A stretch of DNA of 15,430 bases from Pseudomonadota bacterium (GTDB lineage: Bacteria > Desulfobacterota > Syntrophia > Syntrophales > UBA5619). The stretch lies in contig JAHJXP010000223.1 of NCBI GenBank assembly GCA_018827585.1, positions 1 to 15,430 on the forward strand, read 5' to 3'. Below the pieces are notes generated by a model, which saw only the letters and a program-made list of their open reading frames with translations, did not search any database and was not told the origin of the DNA. Position 1 is the stretch's first letter, and each line of letters begins with the position of its first letter. The translations under genes were made by a program, and so were the position numbers. Shown piece after piece: positions 1 through 6,465 of the stretch.

Positions 1-2
1 AC

Positions 3-416
3 AGGAAAGAATATGAAAAGTGAGAGGCGATTACCCTCCACCTCCGAGGAAACCGAAACTTTTATGGGAAGGTCGTCCAGATCGACGCGAAGGGGGCCGT
101 CTTTCAGATCCTCCCCAACAACTACCGCCAGATAGCCTCCTTTGAAAAAGACAAGCTCTACCGGATCCCCGATGAGGGAGACCGCTACCAGCTCGCTGTC
201 CAGCCCCCTTTAGGCGCGATCCGCTTTATCATCTATGCCACGCGCCTGCCGATGAGCCAGGTGAACCTGCAGGCGACCGCCGGCGGGATTTTCAAATATC
301 GCGCCTCCCCGAAGGCATTCGGCCGGAGCGTTCGCCACGTCATCCCGGCGGGCGAAGAGAAGATGACGGAATTCTGCGAGGCGTCCTGGATGATCAGGAC
401 CGTCCCGCGCAAATAA
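3..416 (+). pseudogene. 3' end of a DUF4384-domain protein gene, interrupted by an in-frame TGA
   Basis: The frame ending at TAA 414-416 reads as the C-terminal half of a DUF4384-type domain: a beta-rich stretch with NFYGKVVQID, then ILPNN, a YRIPDEGD segment and a PPLGA segment before the terminal strands. I know this as a family of usually exported or membrane-anchored proteins of unknown role. The 5' part lies outside the window. In the same frame TGA occurs at 21-23, between EYEK and EAITLHL; relatives would be expected to have Gly there, so one base change (GGA to TGA) explains it. UGA ends other genes here, so readthrough by a variant code is unlikely. The first ATG after the stop is at 252, too far in to give a complete domain. 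This is either a real nonsense mutation or a sequence error. Domain call fairly sure; pseudogene status moderate. Confidence 0.55.
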
Positions 417-465
417 CCCCTCAGGGGAAAAAGATGAACCAGTAAAAGTTGAAAATACATCAGAA

Positions 466-560
466 TCGTCATGCCGGCGAAAGCCGTTATCCAGAAATTT
501 AAAATAGTTGCAAGACACTGGCAACCGGCGCCTGCCCCGGACCCCGATCCGGGATTCACC
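466..560. repeat. Degenerate REP-like dispersed repeat with two short hairpins
   Basis: Between the first gene and the promoter at 597 there is no credible coding frame. The stretch carries a CGGC-GAAA-GCCG hairpin at 475-486, preceded by CGTCATGC and followed by a TATCCAG box, and a second perfect hairpin CCCGGA/TCCGGG at 536-553. The arrangement GTCATGCCGGCGAAAGCCG..ATCCAG resembles a palindromic extragenic repeat common in proteobacterial intergenic regions. The second half has diverged too far to prove it is the mirrored end of the same unit. Family assignment is from memory. Confidence 0.35.
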
Positions 561-596
561 GGTGTGACGACTTTGTGCGAGTGCGTCAATAAGGGG

Positions 597-624
597 TTGA
601 CACAAAACGATATGTGCATATATT
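597..624 (+). promoter_or_regulatory. Sigma70-type promoter for the metallopeptidase/FmdB pair
   Basis: TTGACA at 597-602 is a perfect -35 box; TATATT at 619-624 is a 5/6 match to -10, with a 16-nt spacer. Transcription should begin near 631. This argues against the in-frame GTG at 614, which lies inside the promoter, and favours the ATG at 659 as start of the next gene. Confidence 0.65.
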
Positions 625-658
625 AGCGTCGTTCAGGAAGGACAAAGACTGGTGCGCG

Positions 659-1186
659 ATGGGCAGGAACTTTGATGCAACGCAGATATCGCTTGCCGGC
701 AGGACCTTTGCGCAGGCCGAGATGATGGCGGGACAGTATTTCCGTCTCAGCCCCGCGGAATGGAAAGGTCACCGGTATGATGTAAAGACGCTCGCCTTCC
801 TGGAAAGGCACGAGGTCCGCGAGGGGGCGTTTGCCCATCTCTGCCGGTACCAGTACCGTAAGGAAAGAAAAGAGGGAGAGGGAGGTTTCCAATTCTATCG
901 GATCTGCCTCCAGGACAACCGGATCCTGGACGCAGTGGAACGGGCCCATTCCTTCATCCGGCTGGCGCCCCTGCTTCTCTATATCGCGGCGCACGAACTT
1001 GTGCACGTGGTCCGTTTCGAGCAGGGCGAAGGAAATTTCGACGCGCCGGAAGACAAGAAATCCAGCGAAGAGCAGACGGTCCATCGGATCACCCGGAACC
1101 TGCTCAAACCGCTCACCGATCCCGATTTGAACCTGGTCCTGGATTGCTTCAGCAACCGCTACCAGATCGGCGATCTGATGCAGTGA
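659..1186 (+). CDS. Small HELVH metallopeptidase-like protein, family not recognised
   Basis: Predicted 175-residue soluble protein. A helix at about 103-116 ends in AAHELVHVVRF, with an HExxH zinc motif at 112-116. About 20 residues later SSEEQTVHRIT (135-145) offers acidic residues (E137/E138) and H142 as possible further ligands, as in gluzincin-like folds. I see no signal peptide or membrane segment, and I do not recognise a named family, so peptidase activity is inferred from the motif alone. The start is set at ATG 659 because the promoter at 597-624 rules out the upstream GTG 614; the AGGAAGG at 635-641 is rather far (about 17 nt), so initiation may be weak. It probably shares a transcript with the FmdB gene 24 nt downstream. 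Confidence 0.7.
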   Translation: MGRNFDATQISLAGRTFAQAEMMAGQYFRLSPAEWKGHRYDVKTLAFLERHEVREGAFAHLCRYQYRKERKEGEGGFQFYRICLQDNRILDAVERAHSFIRLAPLLLYIAAHELVHVVRFEQGEGNFDAPEDKKSSEEQTVHRITRNLLKPLTDPDLNLVLDCFSNRYQIGDLMQ

Positions 1187-1210
1187 TAATATGAATTTGG
1201 AGGTTTTTCA

Positions 1211-1471
1211 ATGCCGATATACGAGTATAAATGCGGCAAGTGCGGTAAGCAATTCGAAGTGTTCCAGGGAATTTCCGATCCTGCGGTCACATCCTGCAGG
1301 TTCTGCAGCGGTCGCGTCCGGAAGTTGATGTCGCTCTCCTCCTTCCATCTGAAGGGGAGCGGCTGGTATGCCACCGATTACAGCGGGAAGAAGGCCCCGG
1401 GAGGGGAGAAGAAGAAAGATGCCCCCGAAGCAGAAAAAAGTCAACCCCCGTCCGAAACCAAGTCAGAATAA
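1211..1471 (+). CDS. FmdB-family zinc-ribbon protein
   Basis: An 86-residue protein opening with MPIYEYKCGKCGKQFEVFQ, the hallmark of the FmdB/CxxC_CxxC_SSSS putative regulatory family. CxxC pairs at 8-11 and 31-34 (CRFC) should bind one zinc. Residues 1-45 form the ribbon, followed by a short hydrophobic/serine stretch and a charged, Lys/Glu/Pro-rich, probably disordered tail. The start is clear: GGAGG at 1199-1203 sits 7 nt before the ATG. It is probably co-transcribed with the metallopeptidase-like gene and ends 5 nt from the convergent DHH gene. FmdB proteins are proposed transcriptional regulators, but the function of most members is unproven; no target can be named here. Confidence 0.88.
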   Translation: MPIYEYKCGKCGKQFEVFQGISDPAVTSCRFCSGRVRKLMSLSSFHLKGSGWYATDYSGKKAPGGEKKKDAPEAEKSQPPSETKSE

Positions 1472-1472
1472 T

Positions 1473-1490
1473 CTTTTTACGAAGCCGTCA
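1473..1490. repeat. Solo terminal fragment of the 165-bp dispersed repeat, inside a gene end
   Basis: These 18 bases are identical to the right end of the repeat copy at 11478-11642 (bases 11625-11642), running CTTTTTACGAAG then CCGTCA. They lie across the 3' end of the minus-strand DHH gene and provide its stop codon and last codons (Met-Thr-Ala-Ser-stop). No other part of the element is recognisable beside it. Confidence 0.6.
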
Positions 1491-2559
1491 TCCTTGATTC
1501 CCTGCCGTTCGCCCTTGCCTTGACATCGGGATGTCTCTTCCGCCGGAGGCGCTGGACGAGGAACCTGTCGACCGCCTCCTGGGAAAGATCGCCGTCGAGG
1601 GCCGTCCTGAGCGTCTCGATGGGGATCTCCACCCGCGCCGCGCTCCGGTGACCGCCGGCGTTTCCGATGTTGCCGAATGATTTTCTGGCTATGGCGCCGC
1701 AGTCCTGGCGGTAACCGTCCCCCCGCAAGACGATGATCATCCGCTCCTTCACGATGCCGGCAATGACCACGTAGAAGATGTTGATGATCCGGAGGAAAAA
1801 ATCGGCCACCTGGACGCAGGCGTCCGCACTCTCGACGGCGCCCAGGAAACAGATCACCCGGTCGCGGTAGCGGCGTTTGAATTGGTAGGCGTAACCAAAA
1901 TACCTGAGAAAACGGTCGGGGATCTGGTTGAGCTCTATGCGCCTGATCAGCTCGCGATTGGCGCGGGAGAAGTTCAGGTAATAGGCCCCGATATCCTCAA
2001 GGCCGGCATCCCGCTCGAGATTCATGGTGTCGCTCTTGATCCCGTAGAGGAGGGCCGTGTATAGCCGCTTAGGTATCCTCACCCGCGCCGCCAGGAGATA
2101 CTCCGTCATGATCGTGGAAAGGGCCCCGTACGCCGGTCTGACATCGGCGAGCGAAGCGTGCCAGACCGTTTTGCAGGGGTGATGGTCGAGGACGATCTGC
2201 GGCTTCACATCGCCGAGGGCCTCCCCGAAGAATGTGGGCTGTGCGTCCACGACGGCGATCAGGTTGAAGGCCTTGAGGTCCGTCTTGTCCAGCATCTGGA
2301 TTTCCACCTTCATCTCCCGGATGAACTCGGCGTTCTGATGACGGACCACCGGTTCCGTCGCAATGAAGACGCACTTCGACAGAGACTGCGTCTTCACAAG
2401 GATCTCGCGCAGCGCCATCGCCGAGGCGATGGCGTCTGGATCGGGACTGCCGTACATCAGGATCGCGAGTGAATCATTCTCCCGAACCATCGATTTGAGT
2501 TTGAAGAGGTTGAGGCGCGTTTCCTCTTTCCTGACCAGAAGCGACTCGATGCGTTTCAT
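1477..2559 (-). CDS. DHH/DHHA1 family phosphoesterase (NrnA-like)
   Basis: A 360-residue member of the DHH superfamily, whose NrnA-type members degrade nanoRNA or cyclic dinucleotides/pAp. DHH domain landmarks: YGSPDPDA at 36-43 (motif I), VVDAQP with D105 (motif II), LDHHP with D125-H126-H127 (motif III) and GIKSDT with D177 (motif IV). The DHHA1 part carries AGGHRSAA at 301-308, the usual GGH substrate-binding loop. Motif I is odd: family members normally have His where Tyr36 stands, a metal ligand, so metal binding or activity may be altered. AAGGGG lies 8 nt before the ATG (minus strand; 2568-2573). Its final codons and stop come from a repeat fragment. It converges with the FmdB gene with a 5-nt gap and no visible terminator. 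Substrate cannot be stated. Confidence 0.85.
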   Translation of the reverse strand: MKRIESLLVRKEETRLNLFKLKSMVRENDSLAILMYGSPDPDAIASAMALREILVKTQSLSKCVFIATEPVVRHQNAEFIREMKVEIQMLDKTDLKAFNLIAVVDAQPTFFGEALGDVKPQIVLDHHPCKTVWHASLADVRPAYGALSTIMTEYLLAARVRIPKRLYTALLYGIKSDTMNLERDAGLEDIGAYYLNFSRANRELIRRIELNQIPDRFLRYFGYAYQFKRRYRDRVICFLGAVESADACVQVADFFLRIINIFYVVIAGIVKERMIIVLRGDGYRQDCGAIARKSFGNIGNAGGHRSAARVEIPIETLRTALDGDLSQEAVDRFLVQRLRRKRHPDVKARANGRESRMTAS

Positions 2560-2648
2560 TGATGCATCCCCTTTTCCCCTTCCGTAAATTCACAATTGCA
2601 CATGGCCGGGTATCTTCGCCTCAAGTGCTTCGTTTTGCAAGCAGAAAT

Positions 2649-2677
2649 TTGCGCACAGTCCGCTGAAGCGGACGCAA
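2649..2677. other. Strong hairpin in the divergent intergenic region 2560-3019
   Basis: GTCCGC (2658-2663), loop TGAA, GCGGAC (2668-2673) form a perfect 6-bp stem, extended by TTGC/GCAA arms across a one-sided 5-nt bulge. There is no adjoining T-run on either strand, so it is not an obvious terminator. The rest of 2560-2811 is AT-richer than its surroundings with no convincing coding frame or promoter; 2812-2976 is the dispersed repeat. The hairpin could be a transcript leader or a protein site; role unknown. Confidence 0.35.
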
Positions 2678-2811
2678 GAGACGGAAACCAGTCAATATTC
2701 AGATAGATTTTTTAAGAAATTTTTGATATGAATAGCCAGAATCGGTGAAAAAGAGATCGATAAACCACCCAGAAAGATGAAGAAAGCGGACTGACAGGCC
2801 TGGGCCAATCA

Positions 2812-2976
2812 TGACGAACTCGTAAAAAGTCTTAGAAGTCGTAAAAATGGGACGGCTTCGTAAAAAGGCCGCAGGCAAGGCGCGCGAACCCTGAGGAATG
2901 AGGCGTACTTTGGCGTACGCTGCAATGACGAAGGGTGAAGCGCAACGCAGCATCCGGACTTTTTACGGAGCCGTCA
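2812..2976 (+). repeat. 165-bp MITE-like dispersed repeat, copy A
   Basis: Same length and orientation as copy B at 11478-11642, with 9 mismatches over 165 bases by eye (about 94.5% identity, no gaps). The ends are imperfect inverted repeats: left TGACGAACTCGTAAAAAGTC, right complement TGACGGCTCCGTAAAAAGTC. An internal third copy of this end, GACGGCTTCGTAAAAAGGCC, lies at 2851-2870, so a shorter unit (2851-2975) seems nested inside. The centre has a GCGTAC/GTACGC hairpin (2903-2920). ATCA flanks both sides (2808-2811 and 2977-2980), a possible 4-bp target duplication. No transposase is encoded; this looks like a non-autonomous element moved in trans. Confidence 0.8.
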
Positions 2977-3019
2977 ATCATCGCCGCCGACATCGACAAA
3001 CCCAATAGAGGTGCTACCG

Positions 3020-3835
3020 TTGCAGGTGATCATCTTTACGGATCTCGACGGCAGCCTGCTCGACCATGATGATTATTCCTGTGAAGCAGCCAGGCCGTCC
3101 CTTGAAAGAATCAAAAGATCGGCCATCCCCCTGATCATCGCCACGAGCAAGACCCGTAGCGAAGTGGAGATATTGCGGAGAGACCTGGGGCTCCGGGACC
3201 CCTTCATCGTCGAGAATGGCGGCGGAATCTTCTTCCCCCTTGGATATCGGAACCTGATTGTCGAAGGAGGAGAGTTGGAGGGTGACTATACGATTGTCCG
3301 GCTCGGCGTCCCCTATCCGATAGTCCGCGGCTTTCTGGAAAGGATGAAGGAGAGGTTCGCCGTCAGGGGGTTCGGCGACCTGACGAGCGCCGAGATAGCG
3401 GAGCTGACCGGTCTGTCCCCGGAGCAGGCCGAGCGCGCCAAGACGCGGGACTTCACGGAACCCTTTGTATTGGAACGGGAAGAGGATATCGTTTCCTTGC
3501 GCGAACTGGCCGCTGCGGAGGGGATACGGATAACGAGAGGCGGGCGGTTTTTTCACCTGATCGGGATCCGCCAGGACAAGGGTGAGGCCATCCGGATCGC
3601 CTGCAACATCCTCAGGAAAAGTACCGGTCACTCGACGACAATCGGCCTCGGCGACAGCGAAAACGACCTGCCGATGCTCAGGCAGGTCGACATTCCCGTC
3701 GTGATTCCCCATCCCGAGAGGGGTTATATGAATGTCGCGCTTCCAGGGCTGATCCGGGCGAAGGAACCGGGAAGCAGGGGATGGAACGAAGCGGTGGAGC
3801 GGCTTTTGAATCAATTGGAATTAAGGGAACCGTGA
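3020..3835 (+). CDS. Mannosyl-3-phosphoglycerate phosphatase family protein (HAD-IIB; MpgP/MggB-type)
   Basis: A HAD phosphatase of about 271 residues, the usual size for MpgP, which removes phosphate from glycosyl-3-phosphoglycerates to release glycosylglycerate in the cytoplasm. Motif I FTDLDGSLLDHDDYS (Asp8 nucleophile, Asp10), a SKTRSE motif II region, VENGGGIFF, RQDKGEA (motif III Lys) and GLGDSENDLPML (motif IV acids) are all present. TTG 3020 is preferred: AGAGGT at 3007-3012 is 7 nt upstream and the protein then opens MQVIIFTDLDG. GTG 3011, three codons earlier, would overlap its own ribosome site. It is 31 nt ahead of a glycosyltransferase gene and is the first gene of the solute cluster. 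Which glycosyl-phosphoglycerate it uses cannot be told from sequence alone. Confidence 0.83.
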   Translation: MQVIIFTDLDGSLLDHDDYSCEAARPSLERIKRSAIPLIIATSKTRSEVEILRRDLGLRDPFIVENGGGIFFPLGYRNLIVEGGELEGDYTIVRLGVPYPIVRGFLERMKERFAVRGFGDLTSAEIAELTGLSPEQAERAKTRDFTEPFVLEREEDIVSLRELAAAEGIRITRGGRFFHLIGIRQDKGEAIRIACNILRKSTGHSTTIGLGDSENDLPMLRQVDIPVVIPHPERGYMNVALPGLIRAKEPGSRGWNEAVERLLNQLELREP

Positions 3836-3866
3836 ACTTAATTCCGCCAAACAGGAGGAAAGTTTT

Positions 3867-5123
3867 ATGGTAAAAGTGACCCGGTTTTCGACGGCGCTTC
3901 GGCCCCACGTAATGACGAAGATCGAGATGCTCGGATACACCGACATCGTCATCGGCATCCCCTGCTATTACAGCGGCGAATCCATCGTCCATGTCATCAG
4001 GACCATCGTCAAGGGACTCGAGCAGTATTATCCGCATATGAAGGCCCTCATCATGGTTTCCGACGGGGGCTCCACCGACGACACGAGAGACCTGGCCCGG
4101 ATGGTGGATCCGAAATCCTACAATATAGAGAGCATCGTGACCATCTACCGGGGCCTTCCCGGCAAAGGAACGGGATTGCGGGCCGTCTTCGAGGTCGCCT
4201 CCTTCCTGAGGGCAAGGGCCGTTGCCGTCTTCGATTCGGACCTGCTGTCGATCACGCCGGAATGGGTCCGCAATGTCCTGGAACCTGTCCTTCACGGTTA
4301 CGATTATGTCGCGCCGAATTACAACCGCTACAAGCTCGACGGAACCATCACCAACACCCTCGCCTACAATCTGACCCGGGCCCTTTACGGACAGCGGATC
4401 CGCCAGCCGATCGGCGGCGATTTCGGCATCTCGCCGGCCCTGGTGAAACACTACCTGGATCAGGATGTCTGGGACTCGGATGTCGCGAAGTTCGGGATCG
4501 ACATCTGGATGACCACATCGGCCATCGTGGGGGGCTTCCGCCTCTGTCAGGCGAAGTTAGGGGTGAAGCTGCACGACCGGAAGGACCCCGCCTCCGACCT
4601 CGGCCCCATGCTGCGCCAGGTGGTGGGCACCACCTTCCAGTTGATGGACAGGTATGAGGATTACTGGCTGAATATCAAGGGATCCATGGAAGTGCCCACA
4701 CTCGGAGAGTTCGTTGATCAGGACGTGCCTGCCTTCGAGATCAATCAGGCGACTCTCGTCGAGTATTTCAAGATGGGCATGACCAATTTCGGCGGCGTTT
4801 GGAAAAATATCATCGAAGAGCAGGACTTCAAGGTCATCCAGGGTCTCGCCCGGATCAAAAACGGCAACCACTTCTCCATGCCTATGGACACCTGGGTCCG
4901 GATCGTCTACCGGTATGCAGGCGCCTTCCACGCCACGCCCCGGCAGCGTTTCAAGGTTCTCGACACGCTGACCCCCCTCTATTACGGGCGGGTCGGCTCC
5001 CTGGTCAACGAGCTCAAGGACAAGACCCAGCAGGAAGCCGAGCTCCACTTCGAAGAACAGGCCCTGGCCTTCGAGGAGATGAAAGACTACCTGATCGAGA
5101 TCTGGAAGAGAAAGGGGGAATAG
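3867..5123 (+). CDS. GT-A fold glycosyltransferase (GT2-type) of the glyceryl-glycoside cluster
   Basis: A 418-residue cytoplasmic glycosyltransferase. IPCYYSGES opens the nucleotide-sugar fold at 31-39, SDGGSTDDT lies at 65-73, GLPGKGTGLR at 96-105, and the metal-binding DxD is VFDSDL with D123 and D125. PIGGDFGIS (181-189) and GIDIW (210-214) look like the acceptor-side loops, and His236 in KLHDRKDP is a candidate third metal ligand. Residues 260-418 form a helical C-terminal extension. No membrane segments. AGGAGG at 3853-3858, 8 nt before ATG, fixes the start. The next gene begins 2 nt after its stop. Beside an MpgP-family phosphatase it may transfer a hexose to 3-phosphoglycerate or to glucosyl-3-phosphoglycerate (an MggA-like role). 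Donor and acceptor are inferred, not shown. Confidence 0.8.
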   Translation: MVKVTRFSTALRPHVMTKIEMLGYTDIVIGIPCYYSGESIVHVIRTIVKGLEQYYPHMKALIMVSDGGSTDDTRDLARMVDPKSYNIESIVTIYRGLPGKGTGLRAVFEVASFLRARAVAVFDSDLLSITPEWVRNVLEPVLHGYDYVAPNYNRYKLDGTITNTLAYNLTRALYGQRIRQPIGGDFGISPALVKHYLDQDVWDSDVAKFGIDIWMTTSAIVGGFRLCQAKLGVKLHDRKDPASDLGPMLRQVVGTTFQLMDRYEDYWLNIKGSMEVPTLGEFVDQDVPAFEINQATLVEYFKMGMTNFGGVWKNIIEEQDFKVIQGLARIKNGNHFSMPMDTWVRIVYRYAGAFHATPRQRFKVLDTLTPLYYGRVGSLVNELKDKTQQEAELHFEEQALAFEEMKDYLIEIWKRKGE

Positions 5124-5125
5124 GG

Positions 5126-6334
5126 GTGGCCGATTTCTGCCAAAGCGGCGTCATCACGACCCTGCAGAAGCTCAGGGAAAGGCCGGTGGAGGATATCGAG
5201 CGGGAACTGAGAACGATTGCGCAGAAACGAAAGATGGTCCTCCTGCTGCCGGCGCTCGTGACGGAATTCGACGGGGAGGCGATGCCCAGGATCATCGAGG
5301 AATTGAAGGGAGTGGACTACCTCTACAAGATCGTCCTCTCCCTTGACCGGGCGACCGAACAACAGTTCAGGGAGATCAGATCAATCATGTCGGCTCTGCC
5401 GTCCGACGTCCGGGTCGTCTGGCATGACGGTCCCCGGATGACGGCGCTGCTCAAGGAACTGATGGATTCGGACTTCAAACTGGACATGCCCGGCAAGGGC
5501 CGGTCCGTCTGGATGACCCTCGGCTACATCCTCGCGGACAGGGATGTCTACGCGATCGCCCTGCACGACTGCGACATCTTGAACTACAGGCGGGAAATCG
5601 TCGCCCGGCTCGTCTATCCGGTCGTCCACCCCTCCCTCGACTTCGAGTTCAGCAAGGGATACTACGCCAGGGTAACGGACAGGCTCTATGGCCGGGTGAC
5701 GCGGCTGTTTTACACCCCCCTGATCCGGACCATGAAGCGGATCCTGGGATACAACGCCTTCATCGAGTACCTCTCCAATTTCCGTTATGCCCTTTCCGGC
5801 GAATTCGCCTTCGACAGCAGCCTGGCCAGGGGCATCCGGATATCTCCAACCTGGGGACTGGAGGTCTCCCTGCTCAGCGACGTGTATCAGAAGACCTCCG
5901 TCAACCGGATCTGCCAGGTGGAGATCATCGAGACCTACGAGCACAAGCATCAGATCCTCAAGAAGAACAAACCCACCGAAGGTCTGATCCGCATGGCCGC
6001 CGACATCGGCAAGGCGCTGTTGAGGGTCCTGAGCCAGGACGGCCTGGTCATGAGCGAGGCCTTCTTCAGGACCATGATGACGACCTATATTCAGGAGTCG
6101 CGGACCGCGATCGAGAAATACCATGCCCTGGCCCTGCTCAACGGCCTGACCTACGACCGGCACGAAGAGATAGAGGCCGTGGATGCCTTCGGCGGCTCCC
6201 TGAAGCTGGCCATAGACGAATTTGTCAAGGATCCGGTGGGGATCCCCATGCTCCCCGGCTGGGTCAGGGTGACCGCCGCCATCCCGGATTTCTCGGACCG
6301 CCTCTACGACGCCGTGGAGGAGGATAACCGGTAG
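5126..6334 (+). CDS. GT81-like glycosyltransferase resembling glucosyl-3-phosphoglycerate synthase (GpgS)
   Basis: Predicted 402 residues from GTG 5126, with AAAGGGGG at 5111-5118 and a 2-nt gap after the previous gene. The same frame stays open upstream to 4799, but that part overlaps the neighbour and reads as shadow. GpgS-like signatures occur in order: LLPALVTEFDGEAM (39-52), GKGRSVWMTL (123-132), FSKGYYARVTDRLYGRVTRL (175-194), TPLIR (197-201), LSGEFAFD (223-230) and WGLEVSLLSDVY (243-254), followed by a helical tail. The DxD position reads HDCD (D148, D150) where the family usually has DSD. GpgS makes glucosyl-3-phosphoglycerate from NDP-glucose and 3-phosphoglycerate; that this enzyme does so is inference from these motifs and the adjacent phosphatase. 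It could also be the second transferase in a two-sugar product. Confidence 0.78.
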   Translation: MADFCQSGVITTLQKLRERPVEDIERELRTIAQKRKMVLLLPALVTEFDGEAMPRIIEELKGVDYLYKIVLSLDRATEQQFREIRSIMSALPSDVRVVWHDGPRMTALLKELMDSDFKLDMPGKGRSVWMTLGYILADRDVYAIALHDCDILNYRREIVARLVYPVVHPSLDFEFSKGYYARVTDRLYGRVTRLFYTPLIRTMKRILGYNAFIEYLSNFRYALSGEFAFDSSLARGIRISPTWGLEVSLLSDVYQKTSVNRICQVEIIETYEHKHQILKKNKPTEGLIRMAADIGKALLRVLSQDGLVMSEAFFRTMMTTYIQESRTAIEKYHALALLNGLTYDRHEEIEAVDAFGGSLKLAIDEFVKDPVGIPMLPGWVRVTAAIPDFSDRLYDAVEEDNR

Positions 6335-6389
6335 TCCTCTCCCGCGGATACGGGAATCAAGTCTTTTCAAGATGTTCTCAGGGTCCTGG

Positions 6390-6422
6390 ATACCCGCTTC
6401 TGCGGGTATGATGGCTTTTTTT
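6390..6422 (+). terminator. Hairpin with T-run after the solute cluster (REP-like, possible terminator)
   Basis: ATACCCGC (6390-6397), loop TTCT, GCGGGTAT (6402-6409) is a perfect 8-bp stem, followed after GATGGC by seven Ts (6416-6422). It lies 55 nt after the last solute gene. The 6-nt gap between stem and T-run is longer than ideal, and the sequence CCTGGATACCCGC..GCGGGTATGATGG resembles a dispersed palindromic repeat, so it may be a repeat serving as a terminator. Confidence 0.5.
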
Positions 6423-6434
6423 ACGAGTTCGTCA
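6418..6434. repeat. Solo terminal repeat of the 165-bp element
   Basis: The 17 bases TTTTTACGAGTTCGTCA are the exact reverse complement of the left end of repeat copy A (2812-2828). No remaining body of the element is visible here: the left side is the hairpin/T-run and the right side runs into the leader of the metallopeptidase gene. It may be a relic left by excision or deletion. Confidence 0.55.
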
Positions 6435-6465
6435 AGGATGATCTGGCATACTTTGTAGGTCTGTC

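Noticed and set aside
2812..2953. Minus-strand open frame through repeat copy A (and its twin through copy B at 11478-11619) starting MLRCASPFVIAAYAK
   Set aside because: It lies within the dispersed repeat, has no ribosome site, and the two copies diverge in reading past the repeat; the similarity is due to the repeat, not a protein family.
4799..5125. Upstream extension of the GpgS-like gene to an ATG at 4799
   Set aside because: It would overlap 325 bases of the previous gene in another frame, has low-complexity shadow-type composition, and a good ribosome site precedes GTG 5126.
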